This document shows positions 52,772-61,690 of a stretch of 64,000 bases of DNA, one piece after another. The notes beneath the pieces were generated by a model that was not told where the DNA came from, ran no database searches, and saw only the letters and a program-made list of their open reading frames with translations. The DNA is from a virus. Within the stretch, counting starts at the first letter, position 1. Each line of letters opens with the position of its first letter. Where the stretch lies: positions 1 through 64,000 of IMG/VR virus record IMGVR_UViG_3300028027_000047, one strand, 5' to 3'. The position numbers and the translations under genes were made by a program.

Positions 52772-54030
52772 ATACAGAAGCAGAGTTAATCTCAGCGGTA
52801 TGCAAAAATAAAGATATTAGTACGCTACTTGCGGATAACGTAGACGATTTATTTACATCACATAAAGATATCTGGGATGGCCTAAAGTCATACTACTATA
52901 AGTTTAAAGCCGTACCAGAAGCTGGAATTCTTCAAGAAAAGTTTAAAGACTTTGAGCCAGTAGATGTTAAAGGCCAGACTGGATACTATCTAGACACGCT
53001 TAAGAATGAATTTATTTCAAACAAACTTAAGACTATTATTCTCCGTGCTGGATCATCACTTAAAGAAGATGCTGCCTCAAGAGTTCTTGAGAACATGCAG
53101 TCTCAATTAGCTGGCCTCAGCAGGTTCACAAACAATGTTCGAGATCTAGACATAACGGATGCAGATGCAGCAATTAGATATATGGAATTATTAAAGGTAC
53201 GCTCTGCCGAGATGGGCGGTTCTCCAGGCATCAAGACTGGTTTTGAGGCCATAGATTTAGCATACCCAACAGGTATGGCTCCAGGCCACCTTATCGTCGC
53301 TATTGGCTGGCCAGGACGTGGTAAGACATGGTTTACATCCTACCTTGCCTGTAAAGCGTGGGAGCAAGGGTTTAAGCCTATGATTGTATCCCTTGAAATG
53401 TCACCAGAGAATATGCGTGATCGTATTTATACAATGCTTGGCTCTGGACTATTTAAGGCTTCCGATTTTTCAAAGGGAGATATTAATATAGATGACTTCC
53501 GCTCATGGTCAACAAAGAAATTTGCTGATAAGAATAGCTTTATCCTTATTTCAAATGAGGGCAATACGGAAGTCACACCAGCAACTATTCAAGGAAAGAT
53601 TGATCAGCATAAGCCAGACTTAGTTATCCTTGATTATCATCAATTATTTAATGATAACAAGCGAAGCAATTCTGAAGTTGAAAGAAACCGAAATGTTTCT
53701 CGTGAATTTAAAATGCTAGCAGTATCTAACAATATTCCTATTATCGATATCACAGCAGCCACTGCAGATGATGTATCTGATCAGGACAATCCGCCGATGA
53801 TGTCTCAGGTTGCGTGGTCAAAAGCTATTGAGTACGATGCCGATATGGCTATGGCCGTACACAGATATCCAGGGACTAACATGATTGAGATTGTGTCACG
53901 CAAGAATCGACATGGACATGAATTTGGTTTATACTTAGATTGGGATATCAACAGGGGTATCGTCAAAGAGATTTATGAGAATCCGTTCCAAAATAATGAA
54001 TCACAAACCGATAAAAAGATTCCAGGTTAG
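52768..54030 (+). CDS. dnaB: Replicative DNA helicase, DnaB family
   Basis: This 420-residue protein with a GTG start has an N-terminal helical domain (NTEAELISAVCKNKDISTLL) and a RecA-type C-terminal ATPase. The ATPase has Walker A GWPGRGKTW (near residue 180), EMSPENM (H1a-like) and Walker B DLVILDYHQLF (near 287). The sensor segment SQVAWSKAIEYDADMA and RKNRHG near the C-terminus complete the family signature. It unwinds the fork ahead of the phage polymerase and works with the primase downstream. Confidence 0.92.
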   Translation: MNTEAELISAVCKNKDISTLLADNVDDLFTSHKDIWDGLKSYYYKFKAVPEAGILQEKFKDFEPVDVKGQTGYYLDTLKNEFISNKLKTIILRAGSSLKEDAASRVLENMQSQLAGLSRFTNNVRDLDITDADAAIRYMELLKVRSAEMGGSPGIKTGFEAIDLAYPTGMAPGHLIVAIGWPGRGKTWFTSYLACKAWEQGFKPMIVSLEMSPENMRDRIYTMLGSGLFKASDFSKGDINIDDFRSWSTKKFADKNSFILISNEGNTEVTPATIQGKIDQHKPDLVILDYHQLFNDNKRSNSEVERNRNVSREFKMLAVSNNIPIIDITAATADDVSDQDNPPMMSQVAWSKAIEYDADMAMAVHRYPGTNMIEIVSRKNRHGHEFGLYLDWDINRGIVKEIYENPFQNNESQTDKKIPG

Positions 54031-54286
54031 AGTTGAATTTTTAGATGACTCTGATATGGTTCGCATTAAGTATCAATATGAAAGCATGCTTACGCACCAA
54101 ATGAGAGACAAAGGGTATCTTAGGGTACTTGACATAGACACTAACTTTTCGGTAGAATTTGATGGCACAACATGGATGTTCTTAATGACACTCTATGGCA
54201 CTTATGTAGGAAAGAAGACGGCATGGCGGCACGAAGCAATTACGCAAGGAAAGCTGATACCACGCAATACTCTAAGCAGCATATAA
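53996..54286 (+). CDS. Small protein overlapping dnaB and primase
   Basis: The product is 96 residues from ATG 53996. The start overlaps dnaB by 35 bases and the end overlaps the primase by 64 bases. The sequence (VRVEFLDDSDMVRIKYQYESML, then MRDKGYLRVLDIDTNFSVEFDG) looks like a real protein and resembles a small actinophage protein seen near helicase genes. Without it, 190 bases would be empty. Function is unknown. Confidence 0.65.
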   Translation: MNHKPIKRFQVRVEFLDDSDMVRIKYQYESMLTHQMRDKGYLRVLDIDTNFSVEFDGTTWMFLMTLYGTYVGKKTAWRHEAITQGKLIPRNTLSSI

Positions 54287-55227
54287 AGGCGATTGTAAAA
54301 AGCCTTGGCTTACAGGTAGCGGGTGAAACAGATATAGAGATCTCTTTCTACTGCCCATTTCATTCCAATAGACATAGTGCTAGCTGCAGCATAAGTAAAA
54401 CAACTGGTGCATGGCTATGCTTTAATCCATCCTGTGGTGAAACTGGATCGCTGATAGAGATAGTTAAAAGAGTTTTGCATAAGAATGATTTTGAAGCTAT
54501 GAGATACGTATATTCAAAAGAGGCAGAGACACTAGAAAACTTTGATGATCTTCTAAACGATATGTTAGAAGACAAGCCAGACTTTGTAGAGTTCCCAGAA
54601 GAGATACTAAAGAATTTATATAACGACCTGATTGCCAGTCCAGAGGCACAAAATTATTTTAAGTCTAGGGGCATTGATATGTCTTCGATAGCGCACTTTT
54701 CTTTAGGCTATTCCCCAAAGCAAGACATGGTTACTGTTCCAGTACACAGCCCAGACGGCCTTGCAGTTGGTATTGTTGGCAGATCAATATCAGAAAAGAA
54801 ATTTAAGAACAGTACTAATTTACCAAGAAGTAAAACTATGTTTAACATTCACCGTGCTAAAAAAATAGGTGACAATGTTATTATTGTAGAGTCTAGCTTT
54901 GATGCAATCCGTGTGCATCAGGCTGGATTCCCCAATGTTATTGCAACACTTGGTGGCCATATATCCACAGAAAACTTGGCATTAATAAATAGATATTTTA
55001 ATAAGGTTACTCTAATGACTGATGCGGACCACGCTGGGCGTGAGCTTGCCAATAGCATAGTCTCTAGATTAAACAATAAAGACCTCTTGTGGGCTTCGTA
55101 TGAATATGGTAAGATATATCCACATGATGCAAAAGATGCTGGCGATATGACCGAAGAGGAAATTAAAGCCTGTATTAAAAACGCAGTTTCCAATATTGAA
55201 TATCAATCTTGGACCCATCAAAAATAA
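54223..55227 (+). CDS. dnaG: DnaG-type DNA primase
   Basis: The N-terminal CHC2 zinc finger is visible as FYCPFHSNRHSASCSI and WLCFNPSCGETG. The TOPRIM domain has NVIIVESSFDAIRVHQAG, then ATLGGHIS and VTLMTDADHAGREL. The ATG at 54223 follows AGGAAAG and was preferred; an upstream ATG at 54172 would extend the protein by 17 residues. Length is 334 residues, shorter than bacterial DnaG and lacking a helicase-binding C-terminal domain. It makes primers for the DnaE-type polymerase. Confidence 0.9.
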   Translation: MAARSNYARKADTTQYSKQHIKAIVKSLGLQVAGETDIEISFYCPFHSNRHSASCSISKTTGAWLCFNPSCGETGSLIEIVKRVLHKNDFEAMRYVYSKEAETLENFDDLLNDMLEDKPDFVEFPEEILKNLYNDLIASPEAQNYFKSRGIDMSSIAHFSLGYSPKQDMVTVPVHSPDGLAVGIVGRSISEKKFKNSTNLPRSKTMFNIHRAKKIGDNVIIVESSFDAIRVHQAGFPNVIATLGGHISTENLALINRYFNKVTLMTDADHAGRELANSIVSRLNNKDLLWASYEYGKIYPHDAKDAGDMTEEEIKACIKNAVSNIEYQSWTHQK

Positions 55228-55269
55228 TAAACAGATGGATTTATACCATCAACTACAAAGGAGAAATAT

Positions 55270-55941
55270 ATGGGAATAGTAAAAGGTCTAAAAGATCTTA
55301 ATAAAGTTATGGACAAACCACAATCAAGTGGTGGCGAAGGCACAAAGGGTCGCTGGGTAAAGTTAGAGGATGCAGAAAGCGTAAAGATTCGCTTCTTGCA
55401 GGAACTAGATCCAGACTCACCAACATACAACGAAAAGGCTGGTCTAGGATTTATTGCTGTAGAGCACACAAATCCAAAAGATTATCGCCGTAAGGGTCTT
55501 TGCACAATGGAAGACCAAGGCAAGTGCTACGGATGTGAGCAACACCGTAAAGATTACAAGGCGGGATGGAAGGGTCGTTCACGACTTTACATTAATGTTC
55601 TTGTTGACGATGGCAAGGAAGATCCATACGTGGCTATTCTTTCTCAGGGATCAAGTGGTAAAACAATTACCCCAACACTAATTGAATATGCTGGCGAAAT
55701 GGGAAGCATCACTAATCTGATGTGGCGTGTTAAGCGTTCTGGAACAAAGACAGATACAAGTTACACAATCATTCCTTTAGCAAAAGATGAGGCTGCTTTT
55801 GATGCTTCATCACTAGAACTGTTTGAGCTTGAAACAGCAGCAGTTCGTGACATGCCTTATACAGAACAAGAAGCTTTCTTTGCTGGCGAAAGTACTCATG
55901 CAGATGAGCCTTCAGCAACTAGCAGCAACTTAGACTGGTAA
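55270..55941 (+). CDS. Single-stranded DNA-binding protein-like
   Basis: This 223-residue protein has a beta-rich core (RWVKLEDAESVKIRFLQELD, LYINVLVDD, PYVAILSQG), a Cys pair (CTMEDQGKCYGCEQH) and an acidic tail ending SSNLDW. This layout resembles gp32/SSB-type proteins annotated in several phages. It lies between primase and polymerase, as expected for an SSB. AAAGGAG is a good Shine-Dalgarno. The fold assignment is tentative. Confidence 0.65.
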   Translation: MGIVKGLKDLNKVMDKPQSSGGEGTKGRWVKLEDAESVKIRFLQELDPDSPTYNEKAGLGFIAVEHTNPKDYRRKGLCTMEDQGKCYGCEQHRKDYKAGWKGRSRLYINVLVDDGKEDPYVAILSQGSSGKTITPTLIEYAGEMGSITNLMWRVKRSGTKTDTSYTIIPLAKDEAAFDASSLELFELETAAVRDMPYTEQEAFFAGESTHADEPSATSSNLDW

Positions 55942-55955
55942 AAAATTAAATAGCG

Positions 55956-55987
55956 GGGGCAGTCTATTGACTGCCCCTGTATTATTT
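55956..55987 (+). terminator. Hairpin terminator after SSB-like gene
   Basis: GGGGCAGTC (55956-55964) pairs perfectly with GACTGCCCC (55969-55977) around a TATT loop. The tail (TGTATTATTT) is U-rich but interrupted. It overlaps a promoter -35. Confidence 0.75.
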
Positions 55988-55995
55988 AGTAGAAT
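55967..55995 (+). promoter_or_regulatory. Promoter with -35 inside the terminator; leaderless start
   Basis: TTGACT (55967-55972) lies in the loop and 3' arm of the hairpin. After a 17-base spacer, TAGAAT (55990-55995) forms the -10. The ATG at 56002 is only 6 bases later and has no Shine-Dalgarno. Confidence 0.7.
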
Positions 55996-56001
55996 GACAA
56001 C

Positions 56002-56208
56002 ATGATCTCATACGAAATACCAGATCCTTTTGATACTTTTGTGGCGCACAAGTATAAAGACTATAAGGGAATGCTCTATGACTTCTTTGCAAAAGAATGG
56101 CATTTAAAGGCAGCTTGTTGTGGCGAAGATTTATATGCACCAAATAAAAAAACAATGACAAAGATTAGACTTTATCATACTAGAAACGAATGCATGGGCG
56201 GATATTAA
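56002..56208 (+). CDS. Small protein with degenerate WhiB-like pattern
   Basis: In this 68-residue protein the segment WHLKAACCGEDLYAPN and the later RNECMGGY recall the WhiB pattern (W-x3-AAC-x-G-x-D-L-F-x-P ... C-x2-C-x5-C). However, the two middle cysteines are missing, so an iron-sulfur cluster of the usual type is doubtful. Start is probably leaderless. Its stop overlaps the polymerase start as TAATG, so it precedes and may be coupled to it. Confidence 0.55.
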   Translation: MISYEIPDPFDTFVAHKYKDYKGMLYDFFAKEWHLKAACCGEDLYAPNKKTMTKIRLYHTRNECMGGY

Positions 56209-59200
56209 TGAGTTTTACACACCTACATGTTCATTCATACTATTCATTAATGGATGGACTAAATTCACCTAAAGAATTATGCCAAGCAGCGTTAGATGCT
56301 GGGCAAACTGCGATTGCAATTACAGACCATGGTACTCTCTCGTCACACAGAGATATGCAAATTGCCGCAAAGGAAACTGGCATTAAGCCAATTCTTGGTG
56401 TTGAGGCGTACATTTCTCCAACCGATAGGTTTGACAGATCATCTAAAACAGATAAGTCTATTCAGGCCTACAACCATATTATTTTGCTAGCGAAAAATAA
56501 AAAGGGGCTGGAGAACATAAACATTCTGCAAGAGCTTGCTTGGAACGAAGGCTTTTATCATAAGCCACGCATTGATAGAGAGGTTTTAAATGAGTACAAA
56601 GAAGGCATTATCGTTCTTTCTGGATGTCTTAATGGTCTTATTTCGAAGTGCATTGAAAAGGGTGAGTTCGAAGAAGCAAGGTCTATCTTACAAAATTTTA
56701 AGAAAAATTTTGCTGAGGATTTCTATATTGAAGTGCAGTCTCACAATCCCGAAGAAATAAATTCAAAGCTTCTTGAATTAGCCGATGAACTTAAAATTAA
56801 GGCGGTGGCAACAGGAGATGCCCATTTTGCTAAAGAAGAAGACAGAATTCTAGAAGAAGCATTACTCATTCTATCAACATCTCCAAAGGCTGATAAAGAT
56901 ATGGACTTTGATATCTCCAGAAATATGAAGGATATGTTAGATAGATTTAACTATCTTTATCCTGACCGTAGAATCTCATTCCAGGATATGAATTTGTTTA
57001 TTCAAAGCCGTTCCGAGATAGAGGCAGACTTTAATAAAGCTGGGATTAATCGAACAGACATCTATGAAAATACAATGGAAATTGCAGATAAGGTTGGAGA
57101 CTATGACTTCTACCAGGGCCTGGACCTACTGCCAGTCCCGAAGACTGATGCCGATGAAAGACTAAGGGAGTTGGCTGAAAAGGGCTTACAGAGGCTTCAG
57201 AAGGCTTCAGACCCTATTTATATGGACAGGCTTAACGAAGAGCTTGGGATTATTGCCAAGAAAAATTTTGCTTCGTATTTCCTTGTTGTTGGAGATATGA
57301 TTAATTGGGCTAAAGAAAATAATATTATGGTTGGGCCTGGGCGTGGTTCTGCCGCTGGATCTTTAGTTTGTTATACATTAGGAATTACTGATGTGGATCC
57401 AATTAAGTACGACCTACTGTTCTTTAGATTTATTAATGAAGAGCGTAATGACTTTCCAGATATTGATACTGACTTTGAAGACCGCAGAAGAAAAGAAGTT
57501 AAAGATTATTTAAAGAAAAGGTTCAAGCACGTTGCTTCTATTTCTACATACACTTATTTTAAAGATAAGGGTGTTGTTAGAGATGCTGCTCGTGTATTTA
57601 TGGTTCCTCTTCAAGAAGTTAATCGTGCACTAAAATCTGTAGATACATTTGAAGACTTTATAGATTCTCCAAATACAAAAGAATTTAGAATGCGCTACCC
57701 AGAAGTTGTTTGGCTTGCCGATAGACTTCGTGGAAGAATCAGATCAGTAGGCGTACACGCTGCTGGTGTTGTTGTTGCAAAAGATGATTTAAGAAAGTTT
57801 GCGCCAGTTGAATCTCGTGAAGACTCTCAAGATAAAGTATCGGGAAGAATTCCAGTCGTCGCATACGACATGGATACGGTTGCAGATATAGGTCTTATTA
57901 AGCTAGATGCACTAGGTCTTAAGACTTTGTCTGTGATCTCTGATACATTGAAGTCGATTAAAGATAGGCACGGCAAGACAATTAATCTTTCCGAAATGAC
58001 TATGGATGACGCCAATGTTTACAAGATGTTGAACGATGGGTATACAAAGGGTGTATTCCAAGCAGAAGCAACTCCTTACACAAACCTTTTGATTAAGATG
58101 GGTATAGATAAGTTTGAAGATCTTGCTGCTTCTAATGCACTTGTGCGCCCTGGCGCAATGAATACAGTGGGTGCAGCCTACATTAGTCGCAAGAATGGCA
58201 ACGAAGCTGTGGACTACATGCACACAATCATGAAGCCTTTTACCGAGAATACATATGGTGTTATTATATATCAAGAGCAAGTTATGCAGGCATGCGTACA
58301 CTTGGGCGGTATGACTTGGGCAGAGGCTGATAAGGTCCGCAAGATTATTGGAAAGAAAAAGGATGCAAAAGAGTTTGACCAGTTCAAAGATAAGTTTATT
58401 GCTGGGGCTTCAGAACACATTACTAAGAAAAAAGCCGAAGCGCTATGGCATGATTTTGAAGCGCATGCTGGTTATTCTTTTAACCGTTCCCATGCTGTTG
58501 CTTACTCTATGCTTAGTTATTATACTGCTTGGCTTAAGTTTTATTATCCGCTTGAGTTCATGTTTTCAATTCTTAAAAATGAAAATGATAAAGACGCAAG
58601 AACAGAATATTTAATTGAGTCAAAAAGACTTGGGCTAAAAGTACTGCTACCTCATATCAATGAGTCCCAGGTTTATTTTTCTTTACAAGATAATGCAATT
58701 AGATTTGGATTGGCTGAAGTAAAGTTTATTTCAGACAGTATTGCAAACAAGATAATAGAAAGAAGACCGTTCAGTGACTATGCTGACTTTATTGATAAGG
58801 CATCGAAAAAGGGTTCTGGCATTAATAGCCGTGCTATTGCTGCTCTTAACTCCATCGGCGGTGCTGCGTTTACTGATAACAAAAGGCAAGGAAATGAAAA
58901 AGACAATTACTATGAATACTTAGGTATTCCAACATTTAATCTTGAAGGAATTCCTCCAAGGATTAAAGCTCAGGCAAGACCAATTGAAGAGTTTGACGAT
59001 CTTGGTTCATTTGTAATGTTTGGAATGGCTAAGTCCATCAAGCGTGGAAATGGGTGGGCTAGAGTTGAGCTAGTTGATGAGACTGGTTCTGTTGGTTTAT
59101 TCCATACTGAGCAAACACAAATTGAAACAGGACAGATGTATTTTATTCTAGTTGGAGACAACAGAATAGCTAGGTATATAAAGGTGTCCGATATAAGCCC

Positions 59201-59477
59201 AGACTCTAGTGACCTATTTGTTGATTATCTGTACAGAAAAAAGTATGATCTTGAAGAAGACGAGTACATTGTGGTAAACTTTACACCTTACACAACCAAG
59301 GCTGGGAAGCAAATGAGCCACATCGTCTTATCGGACAGAGACAAAAAGTTAACAAGAGCTATTGCTTTCCCAGCAATGTATAAAATGACTTTAGCAAAAA
59401 TGCGAGAAGGAATGAAATGTAAAGTGACGTTAGCTAAACTAGATGACGGGACATTAAATATCAAGGAGATAAAATGA
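56208..59477 (+). CDS. dnaE: DNA polymerase III alpha subunit (DnaE family)
   Basis: This 1089-residue protein has an N-terminal PHP domain (THLHVHSYYSLMDG, TDHGTLS, GCLNGLISK). The family C polymerase core follows: GPGRGSAAGSLVCYTLGITD near residue 376 and PDIDTDFEDRRR near 415, with a further Asp in DIGLIKLDALGLKTL. The C-terminal part contains FNRSHAVAYSMLSYYTAWLK and an OB-like domain (VMFGMAKSIKRGNGWARVEL). It is somewhat shorter than bacterial DnaE. The start at 56208 overlaps the upstream stop. It replicates phage DNA with the DnaB/DnaG pair. Confidence 0.95.
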   Translation: MSFTHLHVHSYYSLMDGLNSPKELCQAALDAGQTAIAITDHGTLSSHRDMQIAAKETGIKPILGVEAYISPTDRFDRSSKTDKSIQAYNHIILLAKNKKGLENINILQELAWNEGFYHKPRIDREVLNEYKEGIIVLSGCLNGLISKCIEKGEFEEARSILQNFKKNFAEDFYIEVQSHNPEEINSKLLELADELKIKAVATGDAHFAKEEDRILEEALLILSTSPKADKDMDFDISRNMKDMLDRFNYLYPDRRISFQDMNLFIQSRSEIEADFNKAGINRTDIYENTMEIADKVGDYDFYQGLDLLPVPKTDADERLRELAEKGLQRLQKASDPIYMDRLNEELGIIAKKNFASYFLVVGDMINWAKENNIMVGPGRGSAAGSLVCYTLGITDVDPIKYDLLFFRFINEERNDFPDIDTDFEDRRRKEVKDYLKKRFKHVASISTYTYFKDKGVVRDAARVFMVPLQEVNRALKSVDTFEDFIDSPNTKEFRMRYPEVVWLADRLRGRIRSVGVHAAGVVVAKDDLRKFAPVESREDSQDKVSGRIPVVAYDMDTVADIGLIKLDALGLKTLSVISDTLKSIKDRHGKTINLSEMTMDDANVYKMLNDGYTKGVFQAEATPYTNLLIKMGIDKFEDLAASNALVRPGAMNTVGAAYISRKNGNEAVDYMHTIMKPFTENTYGVIIYQEQVMQACVHLGGMTWAEADKVRKIIGKKKDAKEFDQFKDKFIAGASEHITKKKAEALWHDFEAHAGYSFNRSHAVAYSMLSYYTAWLKFYYPLEFMFSILKNENDKDARTEYLIESKRLGLKVLLPHINESQVYFSLQDNAIRFGLAEVKFISDSIANKIIERRPFSDYADFIDKASKKGSGINSRAIAALNSIGGAAFTDNKRQGNEKDNYYEYLGIPTFNLEGIPPRIKAQARPIEEFDDLGSFVMFGMAKSIKRGNGWARVELVDETGSVGLFHTEQTQIETGQMYFILVGDNRIARYIKVSDISPDSSDLFVDYLYRKKYDLEEDEYIVVNFTPYTTKAGKQMSHIVLSDRDKKLTRAIAFPAMYKMTLAKMREGMKCKVTLAKLDDGTLNIKEIK

Positions 59478-59725
59478 CAGAAGACATTAAAGTAAGTACA
59501 GCAGAAGATGTATTTGGCGCACTTAGTGTACCAAAGATTTTGATTGCTGCCCTAGAAACACTTGGCACAATCACTGTGTCAACAGACTTATTTATGAATG
59601 CAGCAACGGATGACCAAGAGCTTAAAGTTGATTATAATTCAGATGATCAAACATTTACATTTACACTAAAAGGAAAAGATGAATCAGGGACAGATAACGA
59701 CCAGCTCATTACAGACTTCGAGTAA
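59474..59725 (+). CDS. Small acidic protein of unknown function
   Basis: This 83-residue protein starts in an ATGA overlap with the polymerase gene. It is acidic, with a helical first half (TAEDVFGALSVPKILIAALETL) and a beta-rich second half (QELKVDYNSDDQTFTFTLKG). I do not recognise a family. Its end overlaps the MazG-like gene by 47 bases. Confidence 0.6.
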   Translation: MTEDIKVSTAEDVFGALSVPKILIAALETLGTITVSTDLFMNAATDDQELKVDYNSDDQTFTFTLKGKDESGTDNDQLITDFE

Positions 59726-60068
59726 AGATCTAGAGCTTGTGACTGATTATGGACTAGACGTCCTGTCAGCATTATTGCATGAGACGGCAATTGAAAAAGG
59801 TTTTTGGGATAAGCCAAAAAACTTTGATGTGCTTGGAAATAAGTTGGCTTTAATACACTCGGAAGTAACTGAAGTTCTTGAAGCTATTAGAAAGAATAAA
59901 GGCTCGGAAGAAATTGTAGAAGAGATGGTCGACATCTTAATTAGAACTCTTGACCTATATGCATCAATGCGTAACGGTGGATTTGTAGAACATAGTTTAG
60001 ATGAAGTTTTATTTAAAAAAATGGAAATTAATAAAGAAAGACCAAGGCTTCACGGCAATTTATTTTAA
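59679..60068 (+). CDS. MazG-like nucleotide pyrophosphohydrolase
   Basis: This 129-residue protein carries the all-alpha NTP pyrophosphatase pattern: LALIHSEVTEVLEAIRK (E-x-x-E/x-x-E helix) and EEIVEEMVDILIRTLDLYA (E-x-x-D helix) for metal binding. Such phage enzymes hydrolyse NTPs/dNTPs or alter alarmone levels. The ATG at 59679 follows AAGGA; a GTG at 59739 would remove 20 residues outside the conserved core. It lies between polymerase and RecA genes. Confidence 0.85.
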   Translation: MNQGQITTSSLQTSSKDLELVTDYGLDVLSALLHETAIEKGFWDKPKNFDVLGNKLALIHSEVTEVLEAIRKNKGSEEIVEEMVDILIRTLDLYASMRNGGFVEHSLDEVLFKKMEINKERPRLHGNLF

Positions 60069-60077
60069 TGATATAAT
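60049..60077 (+). promoter_or_regulatory. Candidate promoter for the recombination genes
   Basis: TTCACG (60049-60054), a 17-base spacer and TATAAT (60072-60077) preceded by TGA lie at the end of the MazG-like gene. A purine-rich Shine-Dalgarno (AAGAAAGAG) and the RecA-like start at 60099 follow. Confidence 0.55.
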
Positions 60078-60098
60078 TGTATAAAAGAAAGAGAATAA

Positions 60099-61103
60099 AT
60101 GACTATAGCGATAGACGATATCCTAGCGGCACTAGATCCAAAAACAAGAGCAAGAGTTAAAGCAGCACAAGATGTAAAAGTAGAAAAGCAAAAGACACCA
60201 AGCATTGGCCTAAACATGGCATTAAAGGGAGGTCTTGGCTACGGAAGACAGGTTCTTGTTTGGGGAAATAAATCCGCAGGAAAGTCTTCATTCTGTTTAC
60301 AGATGATTGCGCTTGCTCAAAAAGAAGGCAAGACTTGTGCATGGATTGACGCCGAAGCATCATACGATCAGGCTTGGGCTGAGATGCTTGGGGTAGATTC
60401 CTCTTCCCTTATCTATTCACCAGCTAAAACAGTTAATGATATGGTTGATGTTGCTACAAAGCTAATGGATGCTGGTGTTGATATTATTGTAGTAGATTCT
60501 ATATCTGCCCTACTGCCAGCCATTTATTTTGAAAAAGATGGTAATGAAATGAAAGATTTGCAAGACACAAAGCAAATCGGCGCTGAAGCAAAGGATATGA
60601 CTCACGCAGTCAAGATGTTAAACTATGCAAACAAGAACACACTATTGGTACTCATCTCACAACAAAGAAATCAGTTTGGATCTATGCATGCCTCCCACAT
60701 ACCGACAGGAGGAATGGCAGTCAAGTTCTTCTCTTCCACCGTCATTAAGCTTTGGTCTTCTGAGGCTGAAGCTAATGCTATCAAAGCAGGCGTTAAGGTT
60801 GGTGACAAGATTATTGAACAAAGAGTTGGCAGACCAGTCAATTGGATTATTGATTACAACAAGCTCGGCCCCCCTAACTTATCTGGACAATACGATTTCT
60901 ACTACCAAGGAGAATCTCTAGGAGTTGATCTTGTTGGAGAGACTCTGGATGTCGCAGAAATGGTTGGCGCTATAGAAAAGGGCGGCGCTTGGTACACTAT
61001 AAATGGAGAAAGATTACAGGGTCGTGCAAAAGCTGTCACATACTTAAAAGATAATCCAAAGGTTGTTGATCAGCTAATTAAGGACATTGATGCCAAATCT
61101 TAA
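60099..61103 (+). CDS. recA: RecA-like recombinase
   Basis: This 334-residue protein shows the RecA core: Walker A WGNKSAGKSSF (near residue 55), CAWIDAEASYDQAWAEMLG, Walker B DIIVVDSISALLP and the loop-2 type segment TGGMAVKFFSSTVIKL. ISQQRNQFG matches the motif before loop 2 (usually NQ-x-R). It promotes strand exchange in phage recombination or repair. It is followed by several nuclease and resolvase genes, giving a full recombination set. Confidence 0.92.
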   Translation: MTIAIDDILAALDPKTRARVKAAQDVKVEKQKTPSIGLNMALKGGLGYGRQVLVWGNKSAGKSSFCLQMIALAQKEGKTCAWIDAEASYDQAWAEMLGVDSSSLIYSPAKTVNDMVDVATKLMDAGVDIIVVDSISALLPAIYFEKDGNEMKDLQDTKQIGAEAKDMTHAVKMLNYANKNTLLVLISQQRNQFGSMHASHIPTGGMAVKFFSSTVIKLWSSEAEANAIKAGVKVGDKIIEQRVGRPVNWIIDYNKLGPPNLSGQYDFYYQGESLGVDLVGETLDVAEMVGAIEKGGAWYTINGERLQGRAKAVTYLKDNPKVVDQLIKDIDAKS

Positions 61104-61287
61104 TGAATTTTTAAAAAATATTAATGTTGAAGAAAATATTCTTGATGAAAATATTCAAATAATAAAACAGATGAGGCCTTGCTCAAAGTGTGATTTATAT
61201 GTTGAGTCATATGAATTCAACACAAATTCCATGGAGATGTACTGGAAATGTAAGGATGGGCATGAGACAAGGTATAGTGTTGGCTGA
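61090..61287 (+). CDS. Small zinc-ribbon protein
   Basis: This 65-residue protein has CSKC (near residue 31) and C-K-D-G-H (near 55), fitting a CxxC...CxxH zinc ribbon. It overlaps the recA 3' end by 14 bases and has AAGGAC upstream; a TTG at 61087 is also in frame. Its stop overlaps the next start (TGATG-type). It may bind nucleic acid with the recombination proteins. Confidence 0.65.
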   Translation: MPNLNEFLKNINVEENILDENIQIIKQMRPCSKCDLYVESYEFNTNSMEMYWKCKDGHETRYSVG

Positions 61288-61589
61288 TGTCAGAAAGATC
61301 AGAAGTCAAAAGGGATGGGGCTAAGGCTCAAAAAAACAGTGGGCGTGGAGATTATCAAAAGGGCGACGCTCAATGGAAACAGTTCCTTGTTGATTATAAA
61401 GAAGCAGGATCATCATTCACTTTAAATAAAGACATCTGGGCAAAGATATGCACAGATACATTTAAAGTAAATAGAGATATGTACCCAGCGTTAAAAATTA
61501 TTATAGGTAAAGACTCCAAGGTTCGACTTGGAATTATCGAGTGGGCAGTTCTTGAAGAGCTGATTCAGTTTTGGGAGAACAACCAGTGA
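61287..61589 (+). CDS. Small protein of recombination module, possible PD-(D/E)XK fold
   Basis: This 100-residue protein has a conserved-looking GRGDYQKGDAQWKQFLVDYKEAGSSF segment (cited in parts as KGDAQWKQFLVDYKEA). An acidic residue followed by D-Y-K resembles the core of some small phage PD-(D/E)XK nucleases. A second conserved-looking stretch is DIWAKICTDTFKVN. The family match is from memory and weak. It is coupled to both neighbours. Confidence 0.45.
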   Translation: MSERSEVKRDGAKAQKNSGRGDYQKGDAQWKQFLVDYKEAGSSFTLNKDIWAKICTDTFKVNRDMYPALKIIIGKDSKVRLGIIEWAVLEELIQFWENNQ

Positions 61590-61690
61590 CTATGTTTTTA
61601 TTTGGATTAATGGTAGGATTTATTATTGGGTATCCAGTCGGACTATTCATTGACAAGTGGGATAAGAGGATTAAAAATGGCGGAAGATAA
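61586..61690 (+). CDS. Tiny single-span membrane protein (34 aa)
   Basis: The GTG start overlaps the preceding stop (GTGA). The product is MTMFLFGLMVGFIIGYPVG, then LFIDKWDKRIKNGGR. It is one hydrophobic helix with a GxxxG-like pattern followed by a basic tail, so N-out/C-in topology is likely. An ATG at 61592 is an alternative start. Its end overlaps the next gene by 14 bases. Function is unknown. Confidence 0.6.
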   Translation: MTMFLFGLMVGFIIGYPVGLFIDKWDKRIKNGGR

